The notes below the pieces were generated by a model. It searched no databases, was not told the DNA's origin, and saw only the letters and a list, made by a program, of their open reading frames with translations. The position numbers were made by a program, and so were the translations under genes. From Streptomyces sp. DHE7-1 (GTDB lineage Bacteria; Actinomycetota; Actinomycetes; Streptomycetales; Streptomycetaceae), in the NCBI GenBank assembly GCA_016432725.1, contig JACJDG010000003.1, positions 496,001 through 560,000 of the forward strand: DNA of 64,000 nucleotides. The letters run 5' to 3'. How positions within the stretch are numbered: position 1 is the first letter of the stretch; every line of letters begins with the position of its first letter. Shown here in pieces: positions 1-12,310 of this stretch.

Positions 1-1486
1 AGGAACGGCAGCATCGACAGGCCCAGCAGGAACGAGCCGATGCTCGAGACCGTGTTCAGGGCGGTGAAGCCGTCGGCCGCCAGGTAGTCGGCGTACCGGC
101 GCGGCATGCCCTCGGCACCCAGCCAGTGCTGGACCAGGAAGGTGCCGTGGAAGCCGACGAACAGCGTCCAGAAGGTGATCTTGCCCAGCCGCTCGTCCAG
201 CATCTTGCCCGTGAACTTCGGCCACCAGAAGTGGAAGCCGGCGAACATCGCGAAGACGACCGTGCCGAACACCACGTAGTGGAAGTGCGCCACCACGAAG
301 TAGGAGTCGGACACGTGGAAGTCCATGGGCGGTGAGGCCAGGATGACGCCGGTCAGACCGCCGAAGAGGAAGGTGACGAGAAAGCCCGTCGCCCACAGCA
401 TCGGCGTCTCGAAGGACAGGGAGCCCTTCCACATGGTGCCGATCCAGTTGAAGAACTTCACACCGGTCGGCACGGCGATCAGGAAGGTCATGAAGGAGAA
501 GAAGGGAGCAGCACCGCCCCCGTGACGTACATGTGGTGGGCCCACACCGTCACGGACAGACCGGCGATCGCGATGGTCGCGGCGACCAGGCCCATGTAGC
601 CGAAGACGGGCTTGCGGGAGAACACCGGGAGGATCTCGGTGACGATCCCGAAGAACGGCAGGGCGATGATGTATACCTCTGGATGCCCGAAGAACCAGAA
701 GAGGTGCTGCCAAAGGATCGGGCCGCCGTTGGCCGGATCGTACACATGGGCGCCGAAGATGCGGTCCGCGGCCAGGGCGAACAGCGCGGCCGCCAGGACC
801 GGGAAGGCGAACAGGACCAGGACGGCGGTCAGCAGCACGTTCCAGGTGAAGATCGGCATGCGGAACATGGTCATGCCCGGTGCGCGCATGCAGATGATCG
901 TGGTGATGAAGTTGACCGCGCCGAGGATGGTGCCGAAGCCGGAGAAGGCCAGACCGAGGATCCACAGGTTCGCGCCCAGGCCCGGCGACCGGACCGCGTC
1001 CGACAGCGGGCTGTAGGCGAACCAGCCGAAGTCGGCCGCGCCCTGCGGGGTGAGGAAACCGCCCACCGCGATGAGTGAGCCGAACAGGTACAGCCAGTAG
1101 GCGAACATGTTCAGCCGCGGGAAGGCCACGTCGGGCGCGCCGATCTGCAGCGGCATGATCCAGTTGGTGAACCCGGCGAACAGCGGGGTGGCGAACATCA
1201 GCAGCATCACGGTGCCGTGCATCGTGAAGAGCTGGTTGTACTGCTCGTTGGAGACGATCTGCAGGCCGGGCCGGGCCAGCTCGGCCCGGATGATCAGCGC
1301 CATCACCCCGCCGAACAGGAAGAACAGGAACGACGTCGACAGGTAGAGCGTGCCGATCGTCTTGTGGTCGGTGGTGGTCAGCCATCTGACGACCACATTG
1401 CCGGGCTGCTTGCGCCTGACCGGCAGCTCGTTCTCGTAGGAGTCCTCTGCTGCCGCTGCTCCGGGAGGTTCGTTGAGGATGCTCAC
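1..1486 (-). CDS. ctaD: Cytochrome c oxidase subunit I (partial, one frame break)
   Basis: Haem-copper oxidase subunit I, the membrane subunit that reduces O2 and pumps protons. The 3' end lies outside the window. About 326 codons from a GTG at 1486 carry MHGTVMLL (haem a His), [10 protein letters not shown] (CuB His and cross-linked Tyr) and WAHHMYVTG (two CuB His). One base then appears to be missing in the run at 504-506. Family sequence resumes in another frame with FFSFMTFL and [11 protein letters not shown] (the remaining haem ligands) down to position 1. No ctaC, ctaE or qcr gene is next to the 5' end, so this may be a second, stand-alone copy. The ribosome binding site is weak. The family is certain; whether the break is real is not. 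Confidence 0.93.
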
Positions 1487-1708
1487 AGGTTGGATGTCTC
1501 CCGATGTCGCGGTTCGCGTTGCCAGTCGGCCCCATCCTCGCCGTGACAAACGTGGAAATCGCCTTGACCGGCCGGATACGCGGCCAATGGAATGACATTC
1601 GCCCTCTAAGGGAGTATGTCCGCTGTACGCGCGTTGCCGTGAGAGCGCCGTGTCCGCGCGGGGCCCCGGGCATCGCACCTGGTCAACGGGTGGGCTGCTG
1701 ACAGCTTT

Positions 1709-1960
1709 GTGGCGGTGCTGGTCGTCGTGGTCTTCCACACCGGGCCCGAACCGGCACGCCGCAGCCGCCACAGCCTGCCCGGCGGGGCGCCGGCCGCCGC
1801 ACTGCGGCTGACCGCCTCGGCCGGCTTCGCCCTGTACGCCGACGTGCCGGGCACCTACAGCCGGCTGTACGGGTCCCTCGCCGGCGCGCAGTTCACCGCC
1901 GAACTCCACAAGGCGAAGGCCACCGGGCCGCTCCCCGGCGGCGACGCCTCCCCGTCCTGA
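1709..1960 (+). pseudogene. Remnant of a YihY/BrkB family membrane protein
   Basis: This 83-codon reading frame matches only the C-terminal third of YihY/BrkB proteins. The stretch [20 protein letters not shown] parallels [20 protein letters not shown] of the intact homologue at 55351-56415. The next transmembrane block (VIVFLVWLWISNLAILLG in the intact copy) is absent, so GSLAG runs straight into [12 protein letters not shown], which corresponds to the tail after the last helix. The N-terminal two thirds are missing and no ribosome binding site is seen. An internal deletion of about 20 codons cannot be explained by a single-base error, so this is most likely a real relic. Confidence 0.7.
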
Positions 1961-2098
1961 ACGCGACTCGTCCACGAAATCTCGTTGCCGTTCTCTCCCC
2001 GAGGCCCAACACTGGGGCACGCCTGTCGCCCGCGCGGCCCCGGACTACGGGGGCACGCGGGAACAGCCTTCATCCGCGGGCGGGAAGGGGACCGGGGC

Positions 2099-4313
<2,215 letters not shown>

Positions 4314-4328
4314 CTATACGTTGAGAGT

Positions 4329-4355
4329 GGCAAGGAGCGGTATGACCTCCTTGCC
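4329..4355 (+). terminator. Terminator-like hairpin between divergent genes
   Basis: GGCAAGGAG and CTCCTTGCC form a 9-bp stem with a 9-nt loop, followed by TTTCCTT. It resembles a factor-independent terminator on the plus strand although no gene ends just before it. It may insulate the mannosidase gene from read-through, or be part of a leader. Confidence 0.4.
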
Positions 4356-4480
4356 TTTCCTTGTGGCCGTCCGCCGCCCGTGTCACCTCCCGGTCCTGGA
4401 AGCGCGGGCCGCGATCCCGCCTTCGTCGAGACTCTTGACGCGTACACGTACAGCACAAAGAATGGGCGCGCTGTGCGATC

Positions 4481-4494
4481 TGACAACGTTGTCT
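4481..4494 (+). promoter_or_regulatory. LacI/GalR-type operator in front of the GH92 gene
   Basis: TGACAACGTTGTCT contains the perfect 12-bp palindrome GACAACGTTGTC centred on CG. This fits the TGNNAACG/CGTTNNCA operator pattern of LacI/GalR regulators. It ends 24 bases before the GH92 start codon, where binding would block transcription or initiation. The likely signal is a sugar released from mannan, but the regulator is not in this window. Confidence 0.6.
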
Positions 4495-4517
4495 AGCCCC
4501 GGGAGGCGTACGCGCCC

Positions 4518-6866
4518 ATGAGTGGGACTCATCCGCGCACGAGTTGGAGCCGACGCCTACGCGGCGCGGGCACGGTGGTCGCGGCGGCCGCGCTGATCGG
4601 CGCCGCCCTCGCCGCGCCCACGGCCCAGGCGGCCGCCGCACCGGCCGGTCAACTGACCGACCTAGTCAATCCGTTCATCGGCACCCAGAACGAGGGAAAC
4701 ACCTACCCGGGCGCGGCCGTCCCGTTCGGAATGGTGCAACTGTCCCCCGACACCGGACACAACACCGGTTACGACTACGCCCAGAACCACATCCGGGGCT
4801 TCTCGCTCGTCCACCTCTCCGGCGTCGGCTGCGGCCTGGGCGGCGACCTGCCGGTCCTGCCGACCACCGGCGACGTCACATCGACCGACTACGCCGAGTA
4901 CCAGGCCGAGTTCAGCCACGACACGGAGCAGGCGAGCCCCGGCTACTACAAGGTCGGGCTGAAGACCGGCATCGACGCCGAGCTGACGGCCACCGCGCGC
5001 ACCGGTGTGCAGCGCTACACGTTCCCCGCCACCGACAAGGCCAACGTCCTGCTCAACGCGGGCCAGTCGCTGCACCGGACGCTGTCCACCAAGGTCGAGG
5101 TCCTCGACGACCACACCGTGCGCACGGCGATCACCGGCAGCGGGTTCTGCCAGGACACCAAGCCGTACACGGTGTACACCGTCACCCGGTTCGACCGCCC
5201 GTTCACCGCGTTCGGCACCTGGGACGGCTCCACGGTCAGCGACGGTTCGAAGAGCGGCCGCGACGGCGCGTACGTCCGCTTCGACACGAGCAAGGACCGG
5301 ACCGTCGAGGCCACGACCGCCCTGTCGTACGTGGACGCCCACGGCGCCGCGCTCAACCTCCGTGCCGAGGGCGGCCGTTCGTTCCAGCAGGTGCGCGCCG
5401 CCGCCCGGCGCGCCTGGGAGGACCGGCTGGACGACGTACGCGTGCGGGGCGGCGGCGAGACCCTGCGGCGCACGTTCTACTCGTCGCTGTACCGGTCCTT
5501 CCTGGCCCCCAACATCGGCAGCGACACCGACGGCCGGTACACCGGCTGGGACCAGAAGATCCACCGCGCCCGGGACTTCACGTACTACCAGAACTGGTCG
5601 CTGTGGGACACCTACCGCACCCAGTCGCAGTTGCTGTCCCTGCTCGCACCGCGTGAGGCGCGGGACATGGCGATATCGGTGATCCGGATCGACGAGGAGA
5701 GCGGCTGGCTGCCCAAGTGGGGCTACGGCACGGTCGAGACGAACATCATGACCGGCGACCCGGTCACCCCGTTCCTCACCAACGCCTACCAGCAGGGCCT
5801 GCTCAAGGGGTACGAGGACCGGGCCTACCGCGCCCTGCGGAAGAACGCCGACGGGGTGCCGCCGGCCGACTCGCCGGCGGTGGGCCGCGAGGCCGACAAG
5901 GAGTACGTCGCGGACGGTTTCGCGCCCTACGTCAAGGGCCGCCCGCACGTGAAGCCGGGCGACTCGGACTACGACCACGGCGCCTCGGCGACGCTGGAGT
6001 ACGCCCTGTCGGACGCCATGCTCGCCGAGATGGCCCGTGACCTCGGCCATGACGCGGACGCCGCGCGTTACGCGGCCCGGGCCCAGAACTACCGCCGGAT
6101 CTTCGACTCCTCGACCGGTTTCTTCCGTGCGCGCGACGCCTCCGGCGCCTTCACCGGGCCGGCCGATCCGGCGCGGAGCGAGGGGTTCCACGAGGGCACG
6201 GCGTGGCAGTACCAGTGGCTGGTGCCGCAGGACCTGCCGGGCATGGTCGGCCTGATCGGCGGCAAGCAGGCGGCGAACGAGCGGCTGGACGCGTTCTTCG
6301 CCTACGACAAGCTGGTCAAGGACCCCGCGAAGACCGCGCGCGAGGTCTGGGTGAACGGCCCCTACGACTACTACAACGCGGACAAGTACAACCCGCAGAA
6401 CGAGCCCGACCTCATCGCCCCGTACACCTACCTCTCGACCGGCCGGCCGTGGCAGACCACCGATGTGGTGCATGCCGCGCTGACCCTCTTCACGGACACC
6501 CCGACCGGCATGACCGGCAACGACGACCTCGGCACCATGTCCGCGTGGAACGTGCTCTCGTCGATCGGCGTCTTCCCGGTGCAGCCCGGCTACGACACCT
6601 GGGGCCTGTCCACGCCCGTCTTCGAGCGCGTCGACCTCACGCTGGACCGCCGCTACTACCCGCGCGGCTCGCTCACCGTGACGGCGCCCGGCACCTCCGA
6701 CGGCAGCCGCTACATCCAGTCGGCGCGCATCGACGGCGCCCCGTACGGCCGCACCTATGTGACGACGCGTGAGCTGCGCGGGATGCGGACGCTGGCGTTC
6801 ACGGTCGGTGCCGACCCCTCCGCGTGGGGGACCGGCGCCCATGACGGGCCCCCAGCGCTCAACTGA
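4518..6866 (+). CDS. Secreted GH92 alpha-mannosidase
   Basis: Glycoside hydrolase family 92, calcium-dependent inverting exo-alpha-mannosidases that trim alpha-linked mannose from glycans. The 782-residue precursor starts with an export signal containing twin arginines (SWSRRLRG) and ending in AQA. Family blocks are VNPFIGTQNEGNTYPGAAVP, FGMVQLSPDTG, FHEGTAWQYQW (catalytic Glu region) and TGNDDLGTMSAWNVLSSIG (catalytic Asp region). The ATG is preceded by GGGAGG. The reading frame is intact. An operator-like palindrome precedes it and a long hairpin follows, so it is probably a monocistronic, sugar-regulated gene. Confidence 0.93.
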   Translation: MSGTHPRTSWSRRLRGAGTVVAAAALIGAALAAPTAQAAAAPAGQLTDLVNPFIGTQNEGNTYPGAAVPFGMVQLSPDTGHNTGYDYAQNHIRGFSLVHLSGVGCGLGGDLPVLPTTGDVTSTDYAEYQAEFSHDTEQASPGYYKVGLKTGIDAELTATARTGVQRYTFPATDKANVLLNAGQSLHRTLSTKVEVLDDHTVRTAITGSGFCQDTKPYTVYTVTRFDRPFTAFGTWDGSTVSDGSKSGRDGAYVRFDTSKDRTVEATTALSYVDAHGAALNLRAEGGRSFQQVRAAARRAWEDRLDDVRVRGGGETLRRTFYSSLYRSFLAPNIGSDTDGRYTGWDQKIHRARDFTYYQNWSLWDTYRTQSQLLSLLAPREARDMAISVIRIDEESGWLPKWGYGTVETNIMTGDPVTPFLTNAYQQGLLKGYEDRAYRALRKNADGVPPADSPAVGREADKEYVADGFAPYVKGRPHVKPGDSDYDHGASATLEYALSDAMLAEMARDLGHDADAARYAARAQNYRRIFDSSTGFFRARDASGAFTGPADPARSEGFHEGTAWQYQWLVPQDLPGMVGLIGGKQAANERLDAFFAYDKLVKDPAKTAREVWVNGPYDYYNADKYNPQNEPDLIAPYTYLSTGRPWQTTDVVHAALTLFTDTPTGMTGNDDLGTMSAWNVLSSIGVFPVQPGYDTWGLSTPVFERVDLTLDRRYYPRGSLTVTAPGTSDGSRYIQSARIDGAPYGRTYVTTRELRGMRTLAFTVGADPSAWGTGAHDGPPALN

Positions 6867-6881
6867 CCGCTCATGCGCCGG

Positions 6882-6915
6882 GCCGTGGCCACGATCCCGG
6901 GATCGTGGCCACGGC
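6882..6915. terminator. Bidirectional terminator between the GH92 and lpdA genes
   Basis: A perfect 34-bp palindrome with 17-bp arms (GCCGTGGCCACGATCCC and its complement) lies 15 bases after the GH92 stop and 6 bases from the convergent lpdA stop. It can terminate transcription from both sides, in the usual Streptomyces form without a T-run. Confidence 0.85.
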
Positions 6916-6921
6916 TCGCTC

Positions 6922-8334
6922 TCACATGTTGATCATGTGGCCGGCCAGGCCGTGCACGGCCTCCTTGACGGCCTCGCCCAGGGTCGGGTGGGCGTGCACA
7001 TTGCGCGCCACCTCATGAACCGTCAGGTCCCACTGCTGCGCCAGAGTCAGCTCGGGCAGCAGCTCGGTGACGTCCGGGCCGATCAGGTGACCGCCGAGCA
7101 GCTCGCCGTACTTGGCGTCGCTGATCAGCTTCACGAAGCCCGTGGCGTCGCCGAGGCCGTGCGACTTGCCGTTCGCGGTGAAGGGGAACTTGGCGACCTT
7201 CACGTCGTGACCGAGCTCGCGGGCCTGGGCCTCGGTGTAGCCGAAGCTGGCGACCTGGGGCTGGCAGTAGGTCGCGCGCGGGATCATCGCGTAGTCGAGT
7301 TCCATGGTCTCCGCGTCGGCAAGGGTCTCGGCGGCGACGATGCCCATCGCCTCGGCGGCGTGCGCGAGCATCAGCTTGGCGGTGACGTCACCGATGGCGA
7401 AGATGTGCGGAACGGAGGTGCGGCAGCGGCCGTCGACGTCGATCGCGCCGCGCTCGGTGACCTGTACGCCGGCCTTGTCCAGGCCGTAGCCCTCGATGTT
7501 CGGGGCGAAGCCGATCGCCTGCAGGACCTTGTCGGCCTCCAGGACCTGCTGCGATCCGTCCTTGGCGGTGACGGTGACCCGCACCCGCGGACCCGACTCG
7601 TCGATGGCGTCGACCCGCGTGGAGGTCAGCACGTCGATGCCCAGCCTGCGGTACTGGCGGGCGAGTTCGGCGGACACCTCGGCGTCCTCGAGCGGGGTCA
7701 TGCGGTCCAGGAACTCGACGATGGTGACCTTCACGCCGTAGTTGTGCAGGACGTACGCGAACTCCACGCCGATCGCCCCGGCGCCCGCGATCACGATCGA
7801 CTCCGGCAGCTCCTCGGCGAGGATCTGCTCCTCGTAGGTCACCACCCGGGAGGTGCGGCGGGTGCCGGGGAGCAGCTTGGGCGTGGCGCCGGTGGCGATG
7901 ACGCAGTGGTCGAAGCCGATGGTGCGTGTCGAGCCGTCGTAACCCGCCACCTCCAGCGTGTTCGGGTCGAGGAAGGTGCCGCGGCCGTCGAACTCCGTGA
8001 TCCCGTTCTTCTTCATCAGGTAGTGGACGCCCTTGACGCGGCCGTCGGCGACCTTGCGGCTGCGGCGGAAGGCCTCTCCGAAGTCGAAGGTCACCTGCCC
8101 GTCGACCTTGATGCCGAAGGTCTTCGCCTCGCGGGTGAAGATGTGCGCCAGCTCGGCGTTGCGCAGCAGCGCCTTGCTCGGGATGCATCCCACGTTCAGG
8201 CAGACACCGCCCCAGTACTTCTCCTCGACGACGGCGACGCGCTTGCCCAACTGGGCGGCGCGGACGGCGGCGACGTAGCCGCCGGGTCCCGCTCCGAGGA
8301 CCACTACGTCGAAGCGTTCGTCCAGCTCGGGCAT
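6922..8334 (-). CDS. lpdA: Dihydrolipoyl dehydrogenase (E3)
   Basis: FAD enzyme that reoxidises dihydrolipoamide of 2-oxoacid dehydrogenase and glycine cleavage complexes with NAD+. At 470 residues it is the normal length. It has the FAD motif [20 protein letters not shown], the redox disulfide [13 protein letters not shown], the NAD motif [13 protein letters not shown] and the C-terminal His-Glu pair in [12 protein letters not shown]. The ATG has an AAGGGAA site upstream. No E1 or E2 genes are adjacent, so it presumably serves complexes encoded elsewhere. Confidence 0.95.
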   Translation of the reverse strand: MPELDERFDVVVLGAGPGGYVAAVRAAQLGKRVAVVEEKYWGGVCLNVGCIPSKALLRNAELAHIFTREAKTFGIKVDGQVTFDFGEAFRRSRKVADGRVKGVHYLMKKNGITEFDGRGTFLDPNTLEVAGYDGSTRTIGFDHCVIATGATPKLLPGTRRTSRVVTYEEQILAEELPESIVIAGAGAIGVEFAYVLHNYGVKVTIVEFLDRMTPLEDAEVSAELARQYRRLGIDVLTSTRVDAIDESGPRVRVTVTAKDGSQQVLEADKVLQAIGFAPNIEGYGLDKAGVQVTERGAIDVDGRCRTSVPHIFAIGDVTAKLMLAHAAEAMGIVAAETLADAETMELDYAMIPRATYCQPQVASFGYTEAQARELGHDVKVAKFPFTANGKSHGLGDATGFVKLISDAKYGELLGGHLIGPDVTELLPELTLAQQWDLTVHEVARNVHAHPTLGEAVKEAVHGLAGHMINM

Positions 8335-8489
8335 GGGGGTTTCCCTTCCAGTGGAACGATGTCGGCGACCGGATGTGGGTGACCGGCCTCGAATGGATCA
8401 TCCATGCGCCCGGCCGGCTCCCGCAAGCGCTTCTTTCCTGACCGGCCGCCGCCGTAACGCGGCACGGGCGGATTCCGCTGGAGACGCCC

Positions 8490-10726
8490 CTAGTCGCCGG
8501 TCCGTGCCGCCGTCATCGTCGCGGGCTCGGGTGCGGGACCGGCGCGCGGGATGCGGGCCAGGTCGGTCATCAGGGCGCTCAGCCAGGAGACGGTCGCGTA
8601 ATACAGCCGCGGTGCGCCGGGCGGTTCCGCGGTGAATCCCGCGAGGTCGAGGCGGGGCACGGGCGCGGCCGGGGTGTCGCACCCGGGGTCGAGCGCCGCC
8701 GAGACGAGCAGCATCCGCCCGGCCACCCGGTCCCCGAGTCCGGCGGCGGACTCGGCGGCGTCCGGCCCCAGCGTGGCGGGCGGCGGTTCCAGCAGCCGTT
8801 CGGATCCCCAGAGGGTGTGGTGTCCGGCGATGAGCGTGGCCTGCCAGTCCACCGAGGGCAGCGCCGCCCCTCTCCCCCGCCCCCGAAGAGCGTCGGCTCG
8901 CTCTGGAACTGGGCGTACGCGGACTCCGCGAGGATGACCGCCCGGTGCAGCGAGCGGTGGCCGGACACCGCGAGCGGCGCGGCGGCCACCGGGCCGCCGG
9001 CCGCCACGTCGGCGCTGGTCGCCACCACGATCTCGGCCGCCCTGCGCAGGAGTTCCGCCGCCGCGTGGCGCAGCTCGTCGTGGGCGCCGCGGGGCCAGGC
9101 GAGCAGGCCGAACACCGCGCCGATCACGCTGCCGACCAACACGTCCAGCAGGCGGACCTCGGCCAGCCGCCAGGTCGGGGGCGCCAGCTGGGCAAAGACC
9201 AGGGCCACGAGCACCGTGAACAGGCCCTGTGCCCAGCCGACCCCCTTGACCGGGCCCAGGGTGAAGGCGAGGAGCATCCACAGCGGGAGCACGGCGGCGT
9301 AGATCTCGGTGTGGGCGCCCACCAGGGTCAGCAGTCCGGCGGTCAGCAACGCCCCGGCCAGGGTGCCCCCGAGCGCCCGGCGGATGGTGCTCCAGGTCTC
9401 GTCCATGGTGGTCCGGGTGAGGGTGAGCGTGGCCAGCATCGCCCAGAAGCCGTGGGGCAGGGTGTCCACGCCCGCGATGAGCCGGGCCGCGGTCAGGGCC
9501 AGGGCGATGCGGACCGCGTTCTGGAAGAACACCGACCGGCGCCCGGCGTGGCCGCGGATCCGGTGCCACCACAGCACCGGGGCCCGGCTCGTGGCGTACC
9601 AGAAGCGGCCCGGCGGCACCGGCACCGACGCCCGCCGGCCGCGTACCGCGAGGTCGGCCGCCGTGGCCATGGCCAGCGCGGCGTCGGCGATCTCCAGTAC
9701 GGCGGCGTGCCTGCGCAGCACGGCGGGCGGGAGGACCGGAGGACGTGCGCCGACCGCGGTGGCGGCCCCGACGAACGCGGGACCGGCGGGCGCGGGTCCG
9801 GCGGACGTGGCCGCCAGGTGGGCCCGGGCCGCGGCCAGTTCCTCGTAGGCGGCCACCGGCGCCGGCCCCGATCCGAGGCTGTTCGCGGTCCCGGTGGACA
9901 GGCCCGCCACCGCGCGCAGCACCGCGGTGGCCCGGGGGCCCTGGTCGTCGCCGGGTGGCGTGGTCAGCAGTGCCAGCCGGCTGAGCAGGGTCCGGGTGGC
10001 CAGGCCGGTGTGGGCGAGGGCGCGGTCGCGCAGCCCCGGTCCGGCGGGGCGTTCCGCCTCCGGCACGGCCAGGGGCCGCAGCGCGGCGCCGGCTTCCCGG
10101 GCGGTCTCGCTGTCCGTGCCGCTCAGGGCGTACGGGGGTGCGGCCAGCAGGGTCGCGCAGTGGGCCGCGGTCCCTGCGGCGTGGGCGGCCCGCTGCCGGT
10201 ACGACGCCGGCGCGGGCTCCGGGAGGAGGAGCGCCTCGGCGGCGATGAGCAGGACCAGACCCGTGGTCGTACCGATCAGGCGTTCGCCGAGCGAGCCGGG
10301 GTCGTACGGCGGGAAGGAGGGCAGGATGTAGAGCAGTTGCAGGCCGGGAGCCGCGCCGGCCGGGCGGGGGCCGCCCACGGCCGCGAACGCCAGGGCGAAG
10401 CCCACGATCAGCATGCCGACGACGGCGCTCCAGGTCCGCACCGACAGACAGGTGCCGACGATCACCAGCAGCCAGCACAGCGGCAGCGCGCGCAGTCCCG
10501 TCGCGGCCCGCTGCCGTCCGGTGCCGGGGATCCTGGACAGGCCGCCCAGCGCCACGGCGGAGAACAGCGCGTACGTCGCCGCGACGGGGAGGCCGAGACC
10601 GTAGCGGAAGAGGAAGAACCCGGCCGAGGCGACCAGCGTCACGCGTACCGCTCGGCGGCCCGAAGCGGCGTAGGCCGCGGGGATCCGGGCGGCGGGGGCA
10701 CCACACACGCTTACAGAATCCCGCAC
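8490..10726 (-). CDS. FUSC-family membrane protein (one frame break)
   Basis: Large integral membrane protein of the fusaric-acid-resistance/YccS type, with two membrane halves separated by a long soluble part. The first half has hydrophobic stretches such as LPLCWLLVIVG. The second contains LPHGFWAMLATLTLTRTTMD and WAQGLFTVLVALVFAQLAPP, the typical FUSC block. Transport of organic acids is inferred from the family only. The frame breaks in the C-rich stretch at 8867-8884; one restored base joins ...TLFGGGG to RGAALPSVDWQATL and gives 745 residues. The start is uncertain: the GTG at 10726 is the longest choice and lacks a clear ribosome binding site. Confidence 0.8.
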
Positions 10727-10897
10727 CGTCGGGCACCCGGCACGCGCAGCGGTCAGGGTGCCGGCGGGGAACAGAGGGAGGGCGGGGCGGCGGCGGGGCC
10801 ATCAGGGTGGTCGCGGGCCGTGTCGGACGGCCCGCGCGGGAGCCGTTGGCCATGCTGGAGCGCGAGCTGCCCCTTCCCGGCGAACAAGGAGCACGGT

Positions 10898-11113
10898 ATG
10901 CCGACGGACCCGGTGGGACGTTTCCTCGTGGCCCTGGACCCGGAGCACCGAAAGGCTGTGGCCGCCAGGCCCCGAGAGGAGCAGGAGCGGCTCGCGGCGG
11001 CCTGGGAACGGGAGCTGGAGGCGGACACCGAACTCGACACCCTCGACGAGCTGTCCCCGCCGGCCGCGGAGGCCGAGGCGGCCCGTCGCGTCCTGGAGTC
11101 CGGAACCGACTAG
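10898..11113 (+). CDS. Small acidic protein of unknown function, 71 aa
   Basis: An ATG with a good AAGGAG site begins a 71-residue, highly charged, probably helical protein (VGRFLVALDPEHRKAVAARP, then Glu/Ala-rich). It has no signal peptide or membrane segment and I recognise no family. It is divergent from the FUSC gene and convergent with the nuclease gene. Codon use matches the neighbours, which supports a real gene. Confidence 0.65.
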   Translation: MPTDPVGRFLVALDPEHRKAVAARPREEQERLAAAWERELEADTELDTLDELSPPAAEAEAARRVLESGTD

Positions 11114-11160
11114 CAGGGACCCCTGGTACCCCGCACCCGGACGGGCCCGGCCGCCGCTCC

Positions 11161-12050
11161 TCAGGCGACGGGTTCCACGAGATCCCAGGGGCAGGGTCCG
11201 GTGCCGTCGGTCCAGGCGCTCAGCTCCTCGCCGTTGACGCACAGGATCCCGCACTGCTGGGCGTACTCGAGGGCCGGTGCCGTGAAGTCGCTCGTCGTGA
11301 CGACCACCGCTACGTCGGCCTCGTGGACGGTGTAGCAGGTACCGCCGAAGCGCTGCATGTCCTGCGAGCCGACCTTGTTGCTGTCGCAGTAGCGCTTGCA
11401 CTGGATGACCACGCGCCGGCCGTCCGGGGTGACCCCTATGACGTCCGCGCCCAAGTCACCCGCGCCGCCCACCACTTCCACCTCACGGCAGTGGTCACGT
11501 ACGCACAGGTCGGCTATCGCCTGCTCGAAGGCGTCGGGGTCGAGCTCGGCGTGATCGACCACGTCGCCGAGGGGACGGTCGCCTCCTCGCCACCGAGCCC
11601 GACCAGCCCGCTGCCGGGGCAGGTGGCTTCCGGACCGGGCCCGTCGGCCTCGCTCGGTACTCCGACCGGTGCGGTCGGCGCCGCGGCGGCCGTCACCTCC
11701 GCCGCCATCGGCTCGGCCGGAGCCGCCACCATGGCCGGGGCCGGGGCGCGCAGCGTGTCGGACGCCCGCTCGGCCGCCGCCTCCAGGGTCTCGGTGGCGC
11801 GGCGCGCGCATCTCGCGACGGACAGGCGCCGCCACCGGGACCTGCCCGTGAGCACCGTCGCGAGGCTCACCATGGCCAGTGCGAAGGCCCAGAGCGGACG
11901 GCGTTCGGCGATACCGACCGCGGTACGGGCCACGAAGGACATCACGCAAAGGATGATCGCGAGCAGGACGAAGAACATGGCGGTCTTCCGCAGATCGAAA
12001 CGACGCCGGTCACGGTCGACGGGACGAAAAGGGCGCGCGGGGACGGTCAT
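11161..12050 (-). CDS. Membrane-anchored Mrr-type restriction endonuclease-like protein (one frame break)
   Basis: The N-terminus has two transmembrane helices (AMFFVLLAIILCVMSFVA and LWAFALAMVSLATVL) followed by an Ala/Pro-rich linker. The C-terminal part is a PD-(D/E)XK nuclease of the Mrr_cat type: DPDAFEQAIADLC, GADVIGVTPDGRRVVIQCKR (the D...QxK core) and VVVTTSDFTAPALEYA. Mrr nucleases cut modified or foreign DNA; why this one is membrane-tethered is unknown. The frame breaks in the G4 run at 11571-11574, exactly in the linker; restoring one base gives 296 residues. The ATG at 12050 has a GGAGGG site. No methylase or partner gene is adjacent. Confidence 0.82.
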
Positions 12051-12310
12051 GCGGGGCTTCCCTCCGGGAGGACGACGACGAAGATCACCTGGCTAAGCGT
12101 GCCCAAGATCGTCGGCTTCAACGGTGGTTGGGGATCACCGGGGCGTGCCTTTGCGCATCGGGCCGGGCAGGCGTTTGCTGGAAGTGTTCAGCAGCGCGGC
12201 GAGGACTCCGCCGGGCCCGCGGGGCGCGGCCGCAGGCCCGCCTGCCCGGGTGCCCTCCGGAGCGGCCCGTCGTTGCCGCCGTCCGGCGTTCGACGCGGAG
12301 GTGACCGAAG

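Noticed and set aside
488..520. Programmed frameshifting as an explanation of the reading-frame breaks
   Set aside because: Breaks of the same kind occur in more than 25 unrelated genes, always as a missing G or C, without slippery heptamers or conserved downstream structures.
4662..6842. A 726-codon antisense frame within the GH92 gene
   Set aside because: Antisense open frames of this size are expected in GC-rich genes; it has no ribosome binding site and a low-complexity Arg/Gly/Val composition.
8945..11113. A 722-codon open frame on the plus strand opposite the FUSC gene
   Set aside because: Its Gly/Arg/Gln-rich sequence is the antisense shadow of a recognisable membrane protein gene; only its last 71 codons, with their own ribosome binding site, look real.
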